Below the pieces are notes generated by a model. The model did no database searches and was not told where the DNA came from. It was given only the letters and a program-made list of their open reading frames with translations. From assembly GCA_030824835.1 (NCBI GenBank), contig JAPJRA010000312.1, positions 1 through 5,392 on the forward strand: a DNA stretch of 5,392 nucleotides, given 5' to 3'. Source of the DNA: Geminicoccaceae bacterium. GTDB lineage: Bacteria; Pseudomonadota; Alphaproteobacteria; Geminicoccales; Geminicoccaceae. A program made the position numbers and the translations under genes. Below are positions 1 through 5,392 of this stretch, piece after piece. Position 1 is the first letter of the stretch. Each line of letters begins with the position of its first letter.

Positions 1-2
1 CC

Positions 3-1331
3 ACGGCATCCGCGGCCTATGTCGTGGCGGCACAGCAGCAGGCCGAGTCGTACCGCAACGAGGCTGCCCTGGAGCTTGCTGCGCGTGGGCTGGAACTGGC
101 CACCCTGCCGGTGACGCGATTCGCCCTGGCCTGCCTGGTCGGCCGCTTGCAGCTCGATCTCGGTCGCGCACCGGCGGCCGAGAGCGCGTTCGCCATGGCG
201 CTGGATCTCGCTTACGACGCGGCGGAACGATGCCGTGCCCTGCTTGGGCTGGCGGCGGCGATGCGTCTGAGCGACCGGCTCGAGGAGGCGCTGGCGTGGC
301 TGGACGCCGCGCAGGATACCGCCAGCGCCCCGGGGTTGATCGCGGAGCTGTCGGGCATTCACCATCTTCGCGGCAATCTCATGTTTCCCCTGGGGCGGCC
401 CGAGGAATGCGCGCGGGAGCACGAGACGGCGCTGCAGCATGCGCGAGCGGCCGGGTCGCCCGAGCTGGAGGCCCGTGCCCTGGGCGGCTTGGGCGACGCC
501 GAGTACGCCCGCGGCCACATGATCGCCGCGCATGCCGCTTTTGGCCGCTGCTGCGAGCTCGCCCGGCTGCATGGCTTTGGGCGCATCGAGGCAGCCAACG
601 GGCCAATGGTGGCCATATCGTGCTGGTACACGCTCGATCTCGACCGGACCTTGCAGGAGAGCGATGCCGCCGTGGCGCTGGCGTTACGTGTCGGCCACCG
701 TCGTGGTGCCATCATTGCCCATCATGCCGCCGTGATGAGCCTGCTGCTCCGCCTCGATCTGGGGCGGGCCGAGGTCCGTGTCGGCGAGGCCCAGGCGCTG
801 ACGGCGCAGATCGGTGCGCGGCGGTTCGAGGCGGAGAACCTGCTCTTCCTGGCGGAGAGCCGGATGCTGGCCGGTGAGCGCGAGGCTGCCGCGGCATTGG
901 CGGAGCAGGCCATGGGATCGAGCCGGGAGACGGCCGTTAGCTATTTCGGCCCGTGCGTTCTGGGCATGCTGGCCTGGGTGGCCGGCGATCGCGATGCGCG
1001 CGCAGCCGCCATCGACGAGGCCGAGGCGCTGCTGGCCCACGGGTCGCTCGCGCACAATTTCCTGCTCTTTCGACGCTATGCCATCGAGGCCGCTCTCGAT
1101 GCCGGGGACTGGGACGAGGCCGACCGGCATGCCGACGCGCTTGAAGACTATGCTGCGGCGGAACCGTCGCCGTGGACCGAGCTGTTCGTCGCCCGCGGCC
1201 GCGCCCTGGCTGCGCATGGCCGCACGCCCGGCGAGGCCGAGATCCGAGCCGAGCTGAGGCGACTGCGCGCCTCAGCCATGCGGTTCCGTGTCGATGCGGC
1301 GCTGCCGGCCCTCGACGCGGCGCTGGCTTAG
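3..1331 (+). CDS. TPR-repeat protein, C-terminal part (probably of an adenylate cyclase/ATPase-type protein); 5' partial
   Basis: The reading frame is open to the left edge, so the true start lies outside the window; a GTG at 24 is only an internal codon candidate and has no convincing ribosome site. About 443 residues are present. They are almost entirely alpha-helical, Ala/Leu/Glu/Arg-rich repeats of TPR type: paired helices such as [36 protein letters not shown] and [19 protein letters not shown], each with the small-residue and A-x-x-x-F/Y-x-x-A-L spacing of TPRs. The segment [13 protein letters not shown] matches my memory of the C-terminal TPR region of alphaproteobacterial class III adenylate cyclase/AAA-ATPase proteins, where an N-terminal cyclase domain and a P-loop ATPase come first. 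Neither domain is visible here, so this parent is inference. TPRs normally mediate protein-protein contacts, probably in the cytoplasm. A stand-alone TPR protein or a LuxR/SARP-type regulator with TPRs is the alternative. The gene ends with TAG, which overlaps the aroC stop on the opposite strand. Confidence 0.8.
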   Translation, partial: TASAAYVVAAQQQAESYRNEAALELAARGLELATLPVTRFALACLVGRLQLDLGRAPAAESAFAMALDLAYDAAERCRALLGLAAAMRLSDRLEEALAWLDAAQDTASAPGLIAELSGIHHLRGNLMFPLGRPEECAREHETALQHARAAGSPELEARALGGLGDAEYARGHMIAAHAAFGRCCELARLHGFGRIEAANGPMVAISCWYTLDLDRTLQESDAAVALALRVGHRRGAIIAHHAAVMSLLLRLDLGRAEVRVGEAQALTAQIGARRFEAENLLFLAESRMLAGEREAAAALAEQAMGSSRETAVSYFGPCVLGMLAWVAGDRDARAAAIDEAEALLAHGSLAHNFLLFRRYAIEAALDAGDWDEADRHADALEDYAAAEPSPWTELFVARGRALAAHGRTPGEAEIRAELRRLRASAMRFRVDAALPALDAALA

Positions 1332-1340
1332 CGAGCGCCG
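1318..1340. terminator. Inverted repeat over the overlapping convergent stop codons (possible bidirectional transcript-end hairpin)
   Basis: CGGCGCT (1318-1324) is the exact reverse complement of AGCGCCG (1334-1340). The 9-base loop contains both stop codons, TAG of the TPR gene (1329-1331) and TAA of aroC (1330-1328). A hairpin would form in transcripts from either strand. There is no T-tract on either side, so it is not a classical intrinsic terminator, and GC-rich coding DNA can produce such repeats by chance. It is the only terminator-like structure I see at this gene junction, which has no intergenic space. Confidence 0.3.
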
Positions 1341-2404
1341 TAGATGCCGCGGTGGCGGAGCAGGTGGTCGGCCAGCACGCAGGCTATCATCGCCTCGCCG
1401 ACCGGCACCGCCCGGATGCCGACGCAGGGGTCGTGCCGGCCCTTGGTCACGATCTCGGTCTCGTGGCCATGGCGGTCGATGGTCCGGCGCGGTGCCAGGA
1501 TCGAGGAGGTGGGCTTGACCGCGAAGCGGACGACGACGTCCTGGCCCGAGCTGATCCCGCCCAGGATGCCGCCGGCCTGGTTGGAGAGGAAGCGCGGCCC
1601 GGCATTGCCCATGCGGATCTCGTCGGCATTGTCCTCGCCGCGCAGGGCCGCCGACGCGAAGCCGGCACCGATCTCCACACCCTTGACGGCATTGATCGAC
1701 ATCATCGCCTTGGCGAGGTCGGCATCCAGCTTGTCGTAGATCGGCTCGCCCAGGCCCGCCGGCACGCCGCTGGCGACCACCTCGATCACCGCCCCCACGG
1801 ACGAGCCCGCCTTGCGGACCGCCAAGAGCTGCGCTTCCCAGCGCTCGGCCGCGGCCGCATCGGGGCACCAGAAGGGATTGCGCTCGATCTGGTCCAGGTC
1901 CAGGCGCTCCCGATCGATGGAATCAGCCCCAATCTGAACGAGATAGCCCACTATCTTGATGTCAGACCCGAGAATCCTGCGAGCGATGGCGCCGGCGGCG
2001 ACGCGCGAGGCGGTCTCGCGGGCGCTCGACCGGCCGCCGCCACGGTAGTCGCGAATGCCGTACTTGGCGTCGTAGGTGAAGTCGGCGTGCCCGGGGCGGT
2101 AGCTGTCCTTGATCTCGCCGTAATCCTTCGAGCGCTGGTCCTCGTTGCGGATCAGCAGCGAGACCGGCGTGCCAGTGGTCACGCCCTCGAACACGCCCGA
2201 GAGGATCTCGACCCGGTCCGGCTCCTGGCGTTGGGTGGTGAACTTCGACTGGCCGGGCTTGCGGCGGTCCAGCCAGTGCTGGATCTCGGGCTCGGCCAGC
2301 GGCAGCCGCGACGGCACGCCGTCGACCACGACGCCGATGGCCGGGCCGTGGCTCTCGCCCCAGGTGGTGAAGCGGAACAGCTCGCCGAAGGAGGACCCGG
2401 CCAT
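1328..2404 (-). CDS. aroC: Chorismate synthase AroC
   Basis: Converts 5-enolpyruvylshikimate-3-phosphate to chorismate, the last common step to aromatic amino acids, folate and quinones; the cytoplasmic enzyme needs reduced FMN. The 358 residues match the usual full length. All three family signatures are present: [16 protein letters not shown] (about 16-31), [18 protein letters not shown] (123-140) and [18 protein letters not shown] (323-340). His19 (in GESHG) and His106 (in RPGHADFTY) correspond to the two conserved catalytic histidines, and the SSARET segment belongs to the flavin/substrate site. The ATG overlaps the fabI stop by one base (TGATG on the minus strand), and no good Shine-Dalgarno lies just upstream, which suggests translation coupled to fabI. 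The same frame stays open upstream through fabI to 2968, but that extension is an antiphase shadow of fabI. The 3' end overlaps the convergent TPR gene by three bases. Identity is very secure. Confidence 0.98.
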   Translation of the reverse strand: MAGSSFGELFRFTTWGESHGPAIGVVVDGVPSRLPLAEPEIQHWLDRRKPGQSKFTTQRQEPDRVEILSGVFEGVTTGTPVSLLIRNEDQRSKDYGEIKDSYRPGHADFTYDAKYGIRDYRGGGRSSARETASRVAAGAIARRILGSDIKIVGYLVQIGADSIDRERLDLDQIERNPFWCPDAAAAERWEAQLLAVRKAGSSVGAVIEVVASGVPAGLGEPIYDKLDADLAKAMMSINAVKGVEIGAGFASAALRGEDNADEIRMGNAGPRFLSNQAGGILGGISSGQDVVVRFAVKPTSSILAPRRTIDRHGHETEIVTKGRHDPCVGIRAVPVGEAMIACVLADHLLRHRGIYGAR

Positions 2405-3222
2405 CAGTCTTTGACGACGGAGATGTCGGGCGCGTCCACCGCCTTCATGCCGACCACGTGGTAGCCGGAATCGACGTGCAGCACCTCGCCCGTGGTCCCG
2501 CTGCCGAGGCTGGAGAGCAGGTAGACGCCGGCACCGCCCACGTCCTCGATCGTGGTGTTGCGCTTGAGTGGCGCGTTGTACTCGTTCCATTTCAGGATGT
2601 AGCGGAAATCGCCGATGCCCGAGGCCGCCAGCGTCTTGACCGGGCCGGCCGAGATCGCGTTGACCCGGATGTTGCTCTTGCCGAGGTCCACCGCGAGATA
2701 GCGCACCGACGCCTCGAGGGCGGCCTTGGCGACGCCCATGACGTTGTAGTGCGGCGTCACCCGCTCGGCGCCGATGTAGGACAGCGTGACCAGGCTGCCA
2801 CCGTCCTTCATCAGCGGCTCCGCCCGACGGGCGAGGTCGGTGAAGGAGAAGCACGAGATCAGCATCGTGCGCTGGAAATTGTCCAGGCTGGTGTTGAGAT
2901 AGCGGCCCTTGAGCTCCTCCTTGTCGGAGAACGCCACCGCGTGGACGATGAAGTCGAGCCGGCCCCATCTGGACTCGATCTCGTCGAAAAGCGCATCGAG
3001 GCTGGCCGGGTCGGTCACGTCCGCCGGAAGGACGAGCTCGGAGCCGAGCTGCTCCGCCAACGGCCGGACCCGCTTGAGCAGCGCGTCACCCTGATAGGTC
3101 ACGGCGACCTCGGCACCCTGGGCATGGACGGCCTTGGCGATGCCCCAGGCGAGAGAGCGGTCGTTGGCGATGCCCATGATCAGGCCCTTCTTGCCCTGCA
3201 TGAGCGGCGTTGGAACGGTCAT
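2404..3222 (-). CDS. fabI: Enoyl-[acyl-carrier-protein] reductase (NADH-type) FabI
   Basis: Reduces trans-2-enoyl-ACP to acyl-ACP with NAD(P)H, the last step of each type II fatty acid elongation cycle in the cytoplasm. The 272 residues form one short-chain dehydrogenase domain: the modified nucleotide-binding motif [13 protein letters not shown] (17-29), Asp68-Val69 in PADVTD, and the FabI active site [20 protein letters not shown] with Tyr149, Tyr159 and Lys166, equivalent to E. coli Tyr146, Tyr156 and Lys163. E. coli FabI is about 262 residues. The start is ATG at 3222 because GGAG lies 8 bases upstream; a TTG at 3228 would leave only 2 bases of spacing. It follows the YihY-family gene after 42 bases, which hold the 10-base palindrome GCGTCGACGC (3244-3253), and it is stop/start coupled to aroC, so the three genes are probably cotranscribed. 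Ala97 aligns by eye with E. coli Gly93, a position linked to triclosan and diazaborine resistance. FabL or FabV can be excluded by motif spacing and length. Confidence 0.97.
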   Translation of the reverse strand: MTVPTPLMQGKKGLIMGIANDRSLAWGIAKAVHAQGAEVAVTYQGDALLKRVRPLAEQLGSELVLPADVTDPASLDALFDEIESRWGRLDFIVHAVAFSDKEELKGRYLNTSLDNFQRTMLISCFSFTDLARRAEPLMKDGGSLVTLSYIGAERVTPHYNVMGVAKAALEASVRYLAVDLGKSNIRVNAISAGPVKTLAASGIGDFRYILKWNEYNAPLKRNTTIEDVGGAGVYLLSSLGSGTTGEVLHVDSGYHVVGMKAVDAPDISVVKD

Positions 3223-3230
3223 CGTCAATG

Positions 3231-3234
3231 CTCC
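3231..3234 (-). promoter_or_regulatory. Ribosome binding site of fabI (decides the start)
   Basis: GGAG on the minus strand, 8 bases before the ATG at 3222. It favours that ATG over the in-frame TTG at 3228, which is only 2 bases away. Confidence 0.6.
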
Positions 3235-3264
3235 AAGGTCGCGGCGTCGACGCGGCAGCGCATC

Positions 3265-4200
3265 CTAGTCGTGCCGCCTGGACGCCGGAAGGCCAAGCAC
3301 ATGCCCGAGTGCTTCTCGGCGGTTTTCGTGCCGCTGGCGCACCACACTGTTCACCTCCGCGCCGAAAATGAACAGCAGGGCCGAAATGTAGAAGAAGAAT
3401 AGCGTGACCACGATGCCGCCAAGGCTGCCGTAGGTGACGCTGTAGCTGGGCACGTTGCGCAGGTAGATGCTGTAGCCCCAGACGGCGGCGAGCCACATTC
3501 CCCAGGCGATGACGGCGCCGGGGATCACCTCCGTGGCGCGCAGGCGCACGTTGGGCAGCACCCGGTAGAGCAGCATCAGCAGGCCGAGCAGCAGCACGAA
3601 GCCCAGGGCTTCGCGCGATCCGGTGAACCAGGACTGGTCCGGCGGCGGTGCGTCCGGATGGAAGATGAGCTGGATCGCCTGCATGACGACCGGAATCACG
3701 ACCAGCAGCACCATGACGACGATCACGACGATCGCCGCCAAAACGGTCAGCAGCAGGCTCTCGAGCCGGGTCTTCCAGAACGCCGGCGGATCGGCGACGT
3801 CGTAGGCGAGGTTGAGCGCGTGCCGCAGCGCCTCGAGGCCGGACGACGACGCCCACAGCGTGACCATGATGCCGAAGGTCATCAGGCCGGCATGCGGTGC
3901 GCGGCGGACCTCGTCGATCGCCGGGCGCAGCGCCTGGCTGACATCGTCGGGCAGCAGCTCGAGGCCGAGCTGGACCGAGTTGTCGGCGGCGGCGCCCTGG
4001 CCCAGAAAGCCCGCCAGCGCCACGAGGAAGATCAGGAAGGGGAACAGCGCGAAGAGGCCCATGTAGGCGATATGGCCGGCGATCATCCAGCCATTGTCCT
4101 TGTTGAAATGGTAATAGGCCTGCCACATCGTCCGCCGCATGAGGCGGAACATTCCTTCGCGCCGTCGCTCGCCGCGTCTCGCGCGATTTCTCCGCTGCAC
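3265..4200 (-). CDS. YihY/virulence factor BrkB family inner-membrane protein
   Basis: About 311 residues, close to the family's usual size. Six hydrophobic segments are visible by eye: roughly 39-67, 105-122, 147-180, 197-215, 225-246 and 258-280. Family hallmarks are GHIAYMGLFALFPFLIFL in the first segment (small residues, then the FPF motif) and YGSLGGIVVTLFFFYISALL followed by FGAEVN in the last. The family was once misnamed ribonuclease BN; its function is unsettled, and the BrkB name comes from a Bordetella serum-resistance locus. The start is uncertain: GTG at 4200 has a full GGAGGT 9 bases upstream and is preferred. It gives an Arg-rich N-terminus with eight Arg in the first 16 residues, as expected for a cytoplasmic end. 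ATG at 4152 has AGGA touching it, ATG at 4140 has AAGGA 12 bases away, and TTG at 4218 would include the GGAGGT itself. A -10-like TATACG (4236-4231, minus strand) precedes it without a recognisable -35. fabI follows 42 bases downstream. Confidence 0.93.
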   Translation of the reverse strand: MQRRNRARRGERRREGMFRLMRRTMWQAYYHFNKDNGWMIAGHIAYMGLFALFPFLIFLVALAGFLGQGAAADNSVQLGLELLPDDVSQALRPAIDEVRRAPHAGLMTFGIMVTLWASSSGLEALRHALNLAYDVADPPAFWKTRLESLLLTVLAAIVVIVVMVLLVVIPVVMQAIQLIFHPDAPPPDQSWFTGSREALGFVLLLGLLMLLYRVLPNVRLRATEVIPGAVIAWGMWLAAVWGYSIYLRNVPSYSVTYGSLGGIVVTLFFFYISALLFIFGAEVNSVVRQRHENRREALGHVLGLPASRRHD

Positions 4201-4209
4201 CAGCGCTCT

Positions 4210-4215
4210 ACCTCC
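4210..4215 (-). promoter_or_regulatory. Strong Shine-Dalgarno GGAGGT before the YihY-family gene
   Basis: GGAGGT on the minus strand is followed by 9 bases (AGAGCGCTG) and then GTG at 4200 in frame. It is the strongest ribosome site in the window and argues for the GTG start over the downstream ATGs. A CTG at 4203, with 6-base spacing, is a less usual alternative. Confidence 0.5.
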
Positions 4216-4263
4216 CAAGCCCGCCGGCTACGTATAGGGCCGCTGCCGGCCGCGCCTAGGCGG

Positions 4264-4282
4264 GCGTCGCCACAGTCGACGC
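4264..4282 (-). terminator. Stem-loop directly after the GNAT gene stop
   Basis: GCGTCG (4264-4269) and CGACGC (4277-4282) are exact reverse complements around a 7-base loop. On the minus strand the stem begins on the base after the acetyltransferase TAA stop. There is no T-run behind it; the 10-base palindrome CGCCTAGGCG (4253-4262) follows instead. It may end or stabilise the GNAT transcript 3' end and partly separate it from the YihY-fabI-aroC cluster, but without a T-tract termination is not proven. Confidence 0.35.
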
Positions 4283-4804
4283 TTAGAGTGAATCAAAAGC
4301 GTGGTGGTAATGCACCGTCCCGGCGACCGAAGGGGCGGTGGATGGTCCCGGCCGCCAGACCCGGAACGCCCCCGTCGGCACCTCATAGATGCATCGCCAG
4401 CCCAGCGGGGCCGCCTCCTCGAATCCCCGGGCCGCATAGTAGTCGGGCCGCCCGAGCACGAAGACCAGGGTCGCGTTCCGGTTGGCGGCGGCCGCCAGCG
4501 CGTGCTCGACCAGGCGGCGGCCCAGCCCGTGACGGCGGTGCCCCGACGCCACCGCCAGCGGGGCAAGCCCGAGCCAGCGGCCGCCTCCCGCCTGGCCGTC
4601 GATGGTGACCGGGCTCAATGCCACGTGGCCCACGATCTCGCCGCCGACGTCGGCCACGAGGGAGCAGTCGAGCGCGCCCGCCGTCCGCAGCCGGTCCACC
4701 AGCAGTGCCTCGCCCTCGCCACCGAACGCGCCGCCGATCACGCCCGAAATGGCGGCCTCGTCACCTGGGCGCTCCGGCCGCAGGCTCACCTCGTCCATCG
4801 TCAC
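4283..4804 (-). CDS. GNAT-family N-acetyltransferase (YhbS-like)
   Basis: About 173 residues, a single GNAT domain. Near the N-terminus SLRPERPGDEAAI has the typical first strand and helix. The central beta strand and acetyl-CoA pyrophosphate loop are LGLAPLAVASGHRRHGLGRRLV (about 78-99), with the R-x-x-G-x-G/A type motif as Arg90-Arg91-His92-Gly93-Leu94-Gly95. The later segment VLGRPDYYAARGFEEA (117-132) is characteristic of the YhbS-like subgroup (VLG-x-x-x-YY-x-x-x-GF). Members transfer an acetyl group from acetyl-CoA to an amine; the substrate cannot be told from sequence. The start is ambiguous: AAAGG lies 6 bases before TTG 4807, 9 before GTG 4804 and 15 before ATG 4798. GTG 4804 is chosen for spacing, while ATG 4798 gives a natural MDEVSLRPE start. 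The gene is divergent from ilvD, and 82 bases with a stem-loop separate it from the YihY-family gene, so it may or may not be in that operon. Confidence 0.92.
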   Translation of the reverse strand: MTMDEVSLRPERPGDEAAISGVIGGAFGGEGEALLVDRLRTAGALDCSLVADVGGEIVGHVALSPVTIDGQAGGGRWLGLAPLAVASGHRRHGLGRRLVEHALAAAANRNATLVFVLGRPDYYAARGFEEAAPLGWRCIYEVPTGAFRVWRPGPSTAPSVAGTVHYHHAFDSL

Positions 4805-4852
4805 CAATTCGTGCCTTTCTGGTTTCCGTGCGCCGGCCAGCCGCCGGACGAC

Positions 4853-4877
4853 TAGCCGCAGCGAGCCTCGCTGGCTA
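4853..4877. promoter_or_regulatory. Imperfect inverted repeat in the GNAT/ilvD divergent gap
   Basis: TAGCC (4853-4857) and AGCGAG (4860-4865) are mirrored as CTCGCT (4867-4872) and GGCTA (4873-4877): 11 paired bases around a single central C (4866), with one 2-base bulge (4858-4859) in the left arm. It lies 43 bases before the ilvD ATG and about 48 before the GNAT start. It could be an operator for a dimeric regulator or, if the ilvD transcript begins upstream, a leader hairpin. No clear -35/-10 pair was found on either strand of the 116-base gap. Confidence 0.35.
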
Positions 4878-4890
4878 TGGTCCCGGCCGC

Positions 4891-4909
4891 TCTTCTCGAC
4901 GAAGAAAGG
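4891..4909 (+). promoter_or_regulatory. ilvD ribosome site region with small hairpin
   Basis: TCTTC (4891-4895) can pair with GAAGA (4901-4905) around a 5-base loop. The right arm touches the Shine-Dalgarno-like AAAGG (4905-4909), which sits 11 bases before the ATG at 4921, slightly longer than ideal. AGGGG at 4914-4918 is only 2 bases from the ATG. The stem is short and weak, so any effect on translation is speculative. Confidence 0.3.
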
Positions 4910-4920
4910 CTTCAGGGGCC

Positions 4921-5392
4921 ATGGCCAAGATCACGCTGTTCGACAAATCCAAGCTGCCCAGCCGGCATAGCTCGGTCGGCCCGGAGCGGGCGCCGCACCG
5001 CTCCTACTACTATGCCATGGGACTGTCCAAGGACGACATCGCGCGGCCGTTCGTGGGCGTGGTGACGACCTGGAACGAGGCGGCACCTTGCAACATCGCC
5101 CTCGGCCGGCAGGCGCAGGCGGTCAAGCGCGGCGTGGCCAAGGCCGGCGGAACCCCGCGCGAGTTCACCACGATCACCGTCACCGACGGCATCGCCATGG
5201 GCCACCAGGGCATGAAGTCGTCCCTGGTCAGCCGCGAGGTCATCGCCGATTCGGTCGAGCTGACCGTGCGCGGCCACAGCTACGACGCGCTGGTCGGCCT
5301 CGCCGGCTGCGACAAGTCGCTGCCCGGGCTGATGATGGCCATGGTCCGGCTCAACGTGCCCGCGGTGTTCATGTATGGCGGCTCGATCCTGC
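4921..5392 (+). CDS. ilvD: Dihydroxy-acid dehydratase IlvD, N-terminal part; 3' partial
   Basis: Dehydrates 2,3-dihydroxy-isovalerate and 2,3-dihydroxy-3-methylvalerate to the 2-oxo acids of valine, leucine and isoleucine synthesis in the cytoplasm. The first 157 residues are present of the roughly 560-620 usual for the family; the gene runs off the right edge. Visible motifs are PERAPHRSYYYAMGL (21-35), WNEAAPCN with Cys57, DGIAMGHQGMKSSLVSRE (89-106) and the IlvD/Edd signature GCDKSLPG with Cys130 and Lys132, then VFMYGGSI. Cys57 and Cys130 are expected iron-sulfur ligands; the third ligand lies beyond the edge. A PCN cysteine, as in plant and mycobacterial enzymes, points to the [2Fe-2S] class, whereas E. 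coli IlvD as I recall it has Gly-His there. Lys132 is the lysine reported as carbamylated in relatives. A sugar-acid dehydratase paralogue (arabinonate or xylonate) is possible but less likely given the N-terminus. The start is ATG 4921 with AAAGG 11 bases upstream. Confidence 0.93.
   Translation, partial: MAKITLFDKSKLPSRHSSVGPERAPHRSYYYAMGLSKDDIARPFVGVVTTWNEAAPCNIALGRQAQAVKRGVAKAGGTPREFTTITVTDGIAMGHQGMKSSLVSREVIADSVELTVRGHSYDALVGLAGCDKSLPGLMMAMVRLNVPAVFMYGGSIL

Noticed and set aside
1172..2464. Long plus-strand open frame of 430 codons opposite aroC
   Set aside because: It is antisense to a gene with full chorismate synthase motifs; its product shows no domain and has the Arg/Ala/Gly/Asp-rich shadow composition typical of GC-rich DNA.
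2405..2968. Upstream extension of the aroC frame through fabI, suggesting a 546-residue fusion
   Set aside because: The extension is an out-of-frame reading of fabI with low-complexity Arg/Gly composition. aroC has its own ATG at 2404 at the exact expected N-terminus.
3244..3253. Palindrome GCGTCGACGC in the gap before fabI, sharing GTCGACGC with 4275-4282
   Set aside because: A 10-base self-complementary stretch is common in GC-rich DNA, and the shared 8 bases are too few to argue for a regulatory family without more copies.
2458..3402. Plus-strand open frame of 314 codons opposite fabI
   Set aside because: Shadow of fabI; no recognisable domain, and fabI on the other strand carries all catalytic residues.
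3713..3736. Short GACGATC-like repeats
   Set aside because: They encode the Val/Ile-rich run IVVIVVMV of a membrane segment; codon repetition explains them.
3086..4126. Minus-strand open frame of 346 codons overlapping the YihY-family gene and the start of fabI
   Set aside because: Out-of-phase reading of two recognised genes; Arg/Ala/Gly/Pro-rich with no membrane or domain pattern.
3658..4608. Plus-strand open frame of 316 codons opposite the YihY-family and GNAT genes
   Set aside because: Antisense shadow across two recognised genes; Arg/Pro/Gln-rich with no motif.
4808..4920. Possible sigma-70 promoters for GNAT and ilvD
   Set aside because: I could not find a -35/-10 pair with acceptable spacing on either strand, so none is called.

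Overview
This GC-rich window looks like ordinary chromosomal DNA of an alphaproteobacterium. The lineage call is an inference from the protein flavour: the FabI segment [10 protein letters not shown], a TPR protein resembling the C-terminal part of rhizobial-type cyclase/ATPase proteins, and the adjacency of fabI and aroC. The genus cannot be fixed from the sequence alone. No insertion sequence, phage gene, tRNA, rRNA or CRISPR array is visible.

Layout. Positions 3-1331 (+) hold the C-terminal part of a large TPR protein whose start lies outside the window. It meets aroC (-) tail to tail, and the two stop codons share bases at 1328-1331. From about 4200 down to 1328 the minus strand carries a compact cluster: a YihY/BrkB-type membrane protein (3265-4200), fabI enoyl-ACP reductase (2404-3222) and aroC chorismate synthase (1328-2404). 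fabI and aroC overlap by one base; fabI follows the membrane protein after 42 bases. Upstream on the same strand is a GNAT acetyltransferase (4283-4804), separated by 82 bases that contain a stem-loop. A 116-base divergent gap with inverted repeats separates it from ilvD (+, 4921 to the window end), which runs off the right edge.

Function. Most genes are housekeeping: the last step of the shikimate pathway (AroC), the reductive step of fatty acid elongation (FabI) and a branched-chain amino acid step (IlvD). FabI and AroC do not share a pathway; their coupling probably sets joint expression of growth-linked biosynthesis. The GNAT and YihY proteins are recognised only at family level. All bases are accounted for by genes or gaps of at most about 120 bases.

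I did not find a convincing undescribed system. The points worth checking are small: the hairpin spanning the overlapping convergent stops, the near-palindrome and second hairpin in the ilvD leader, the start codon of the YihY gene, and an alanine in FabI at the position of a known inhibitor-resistance residue.
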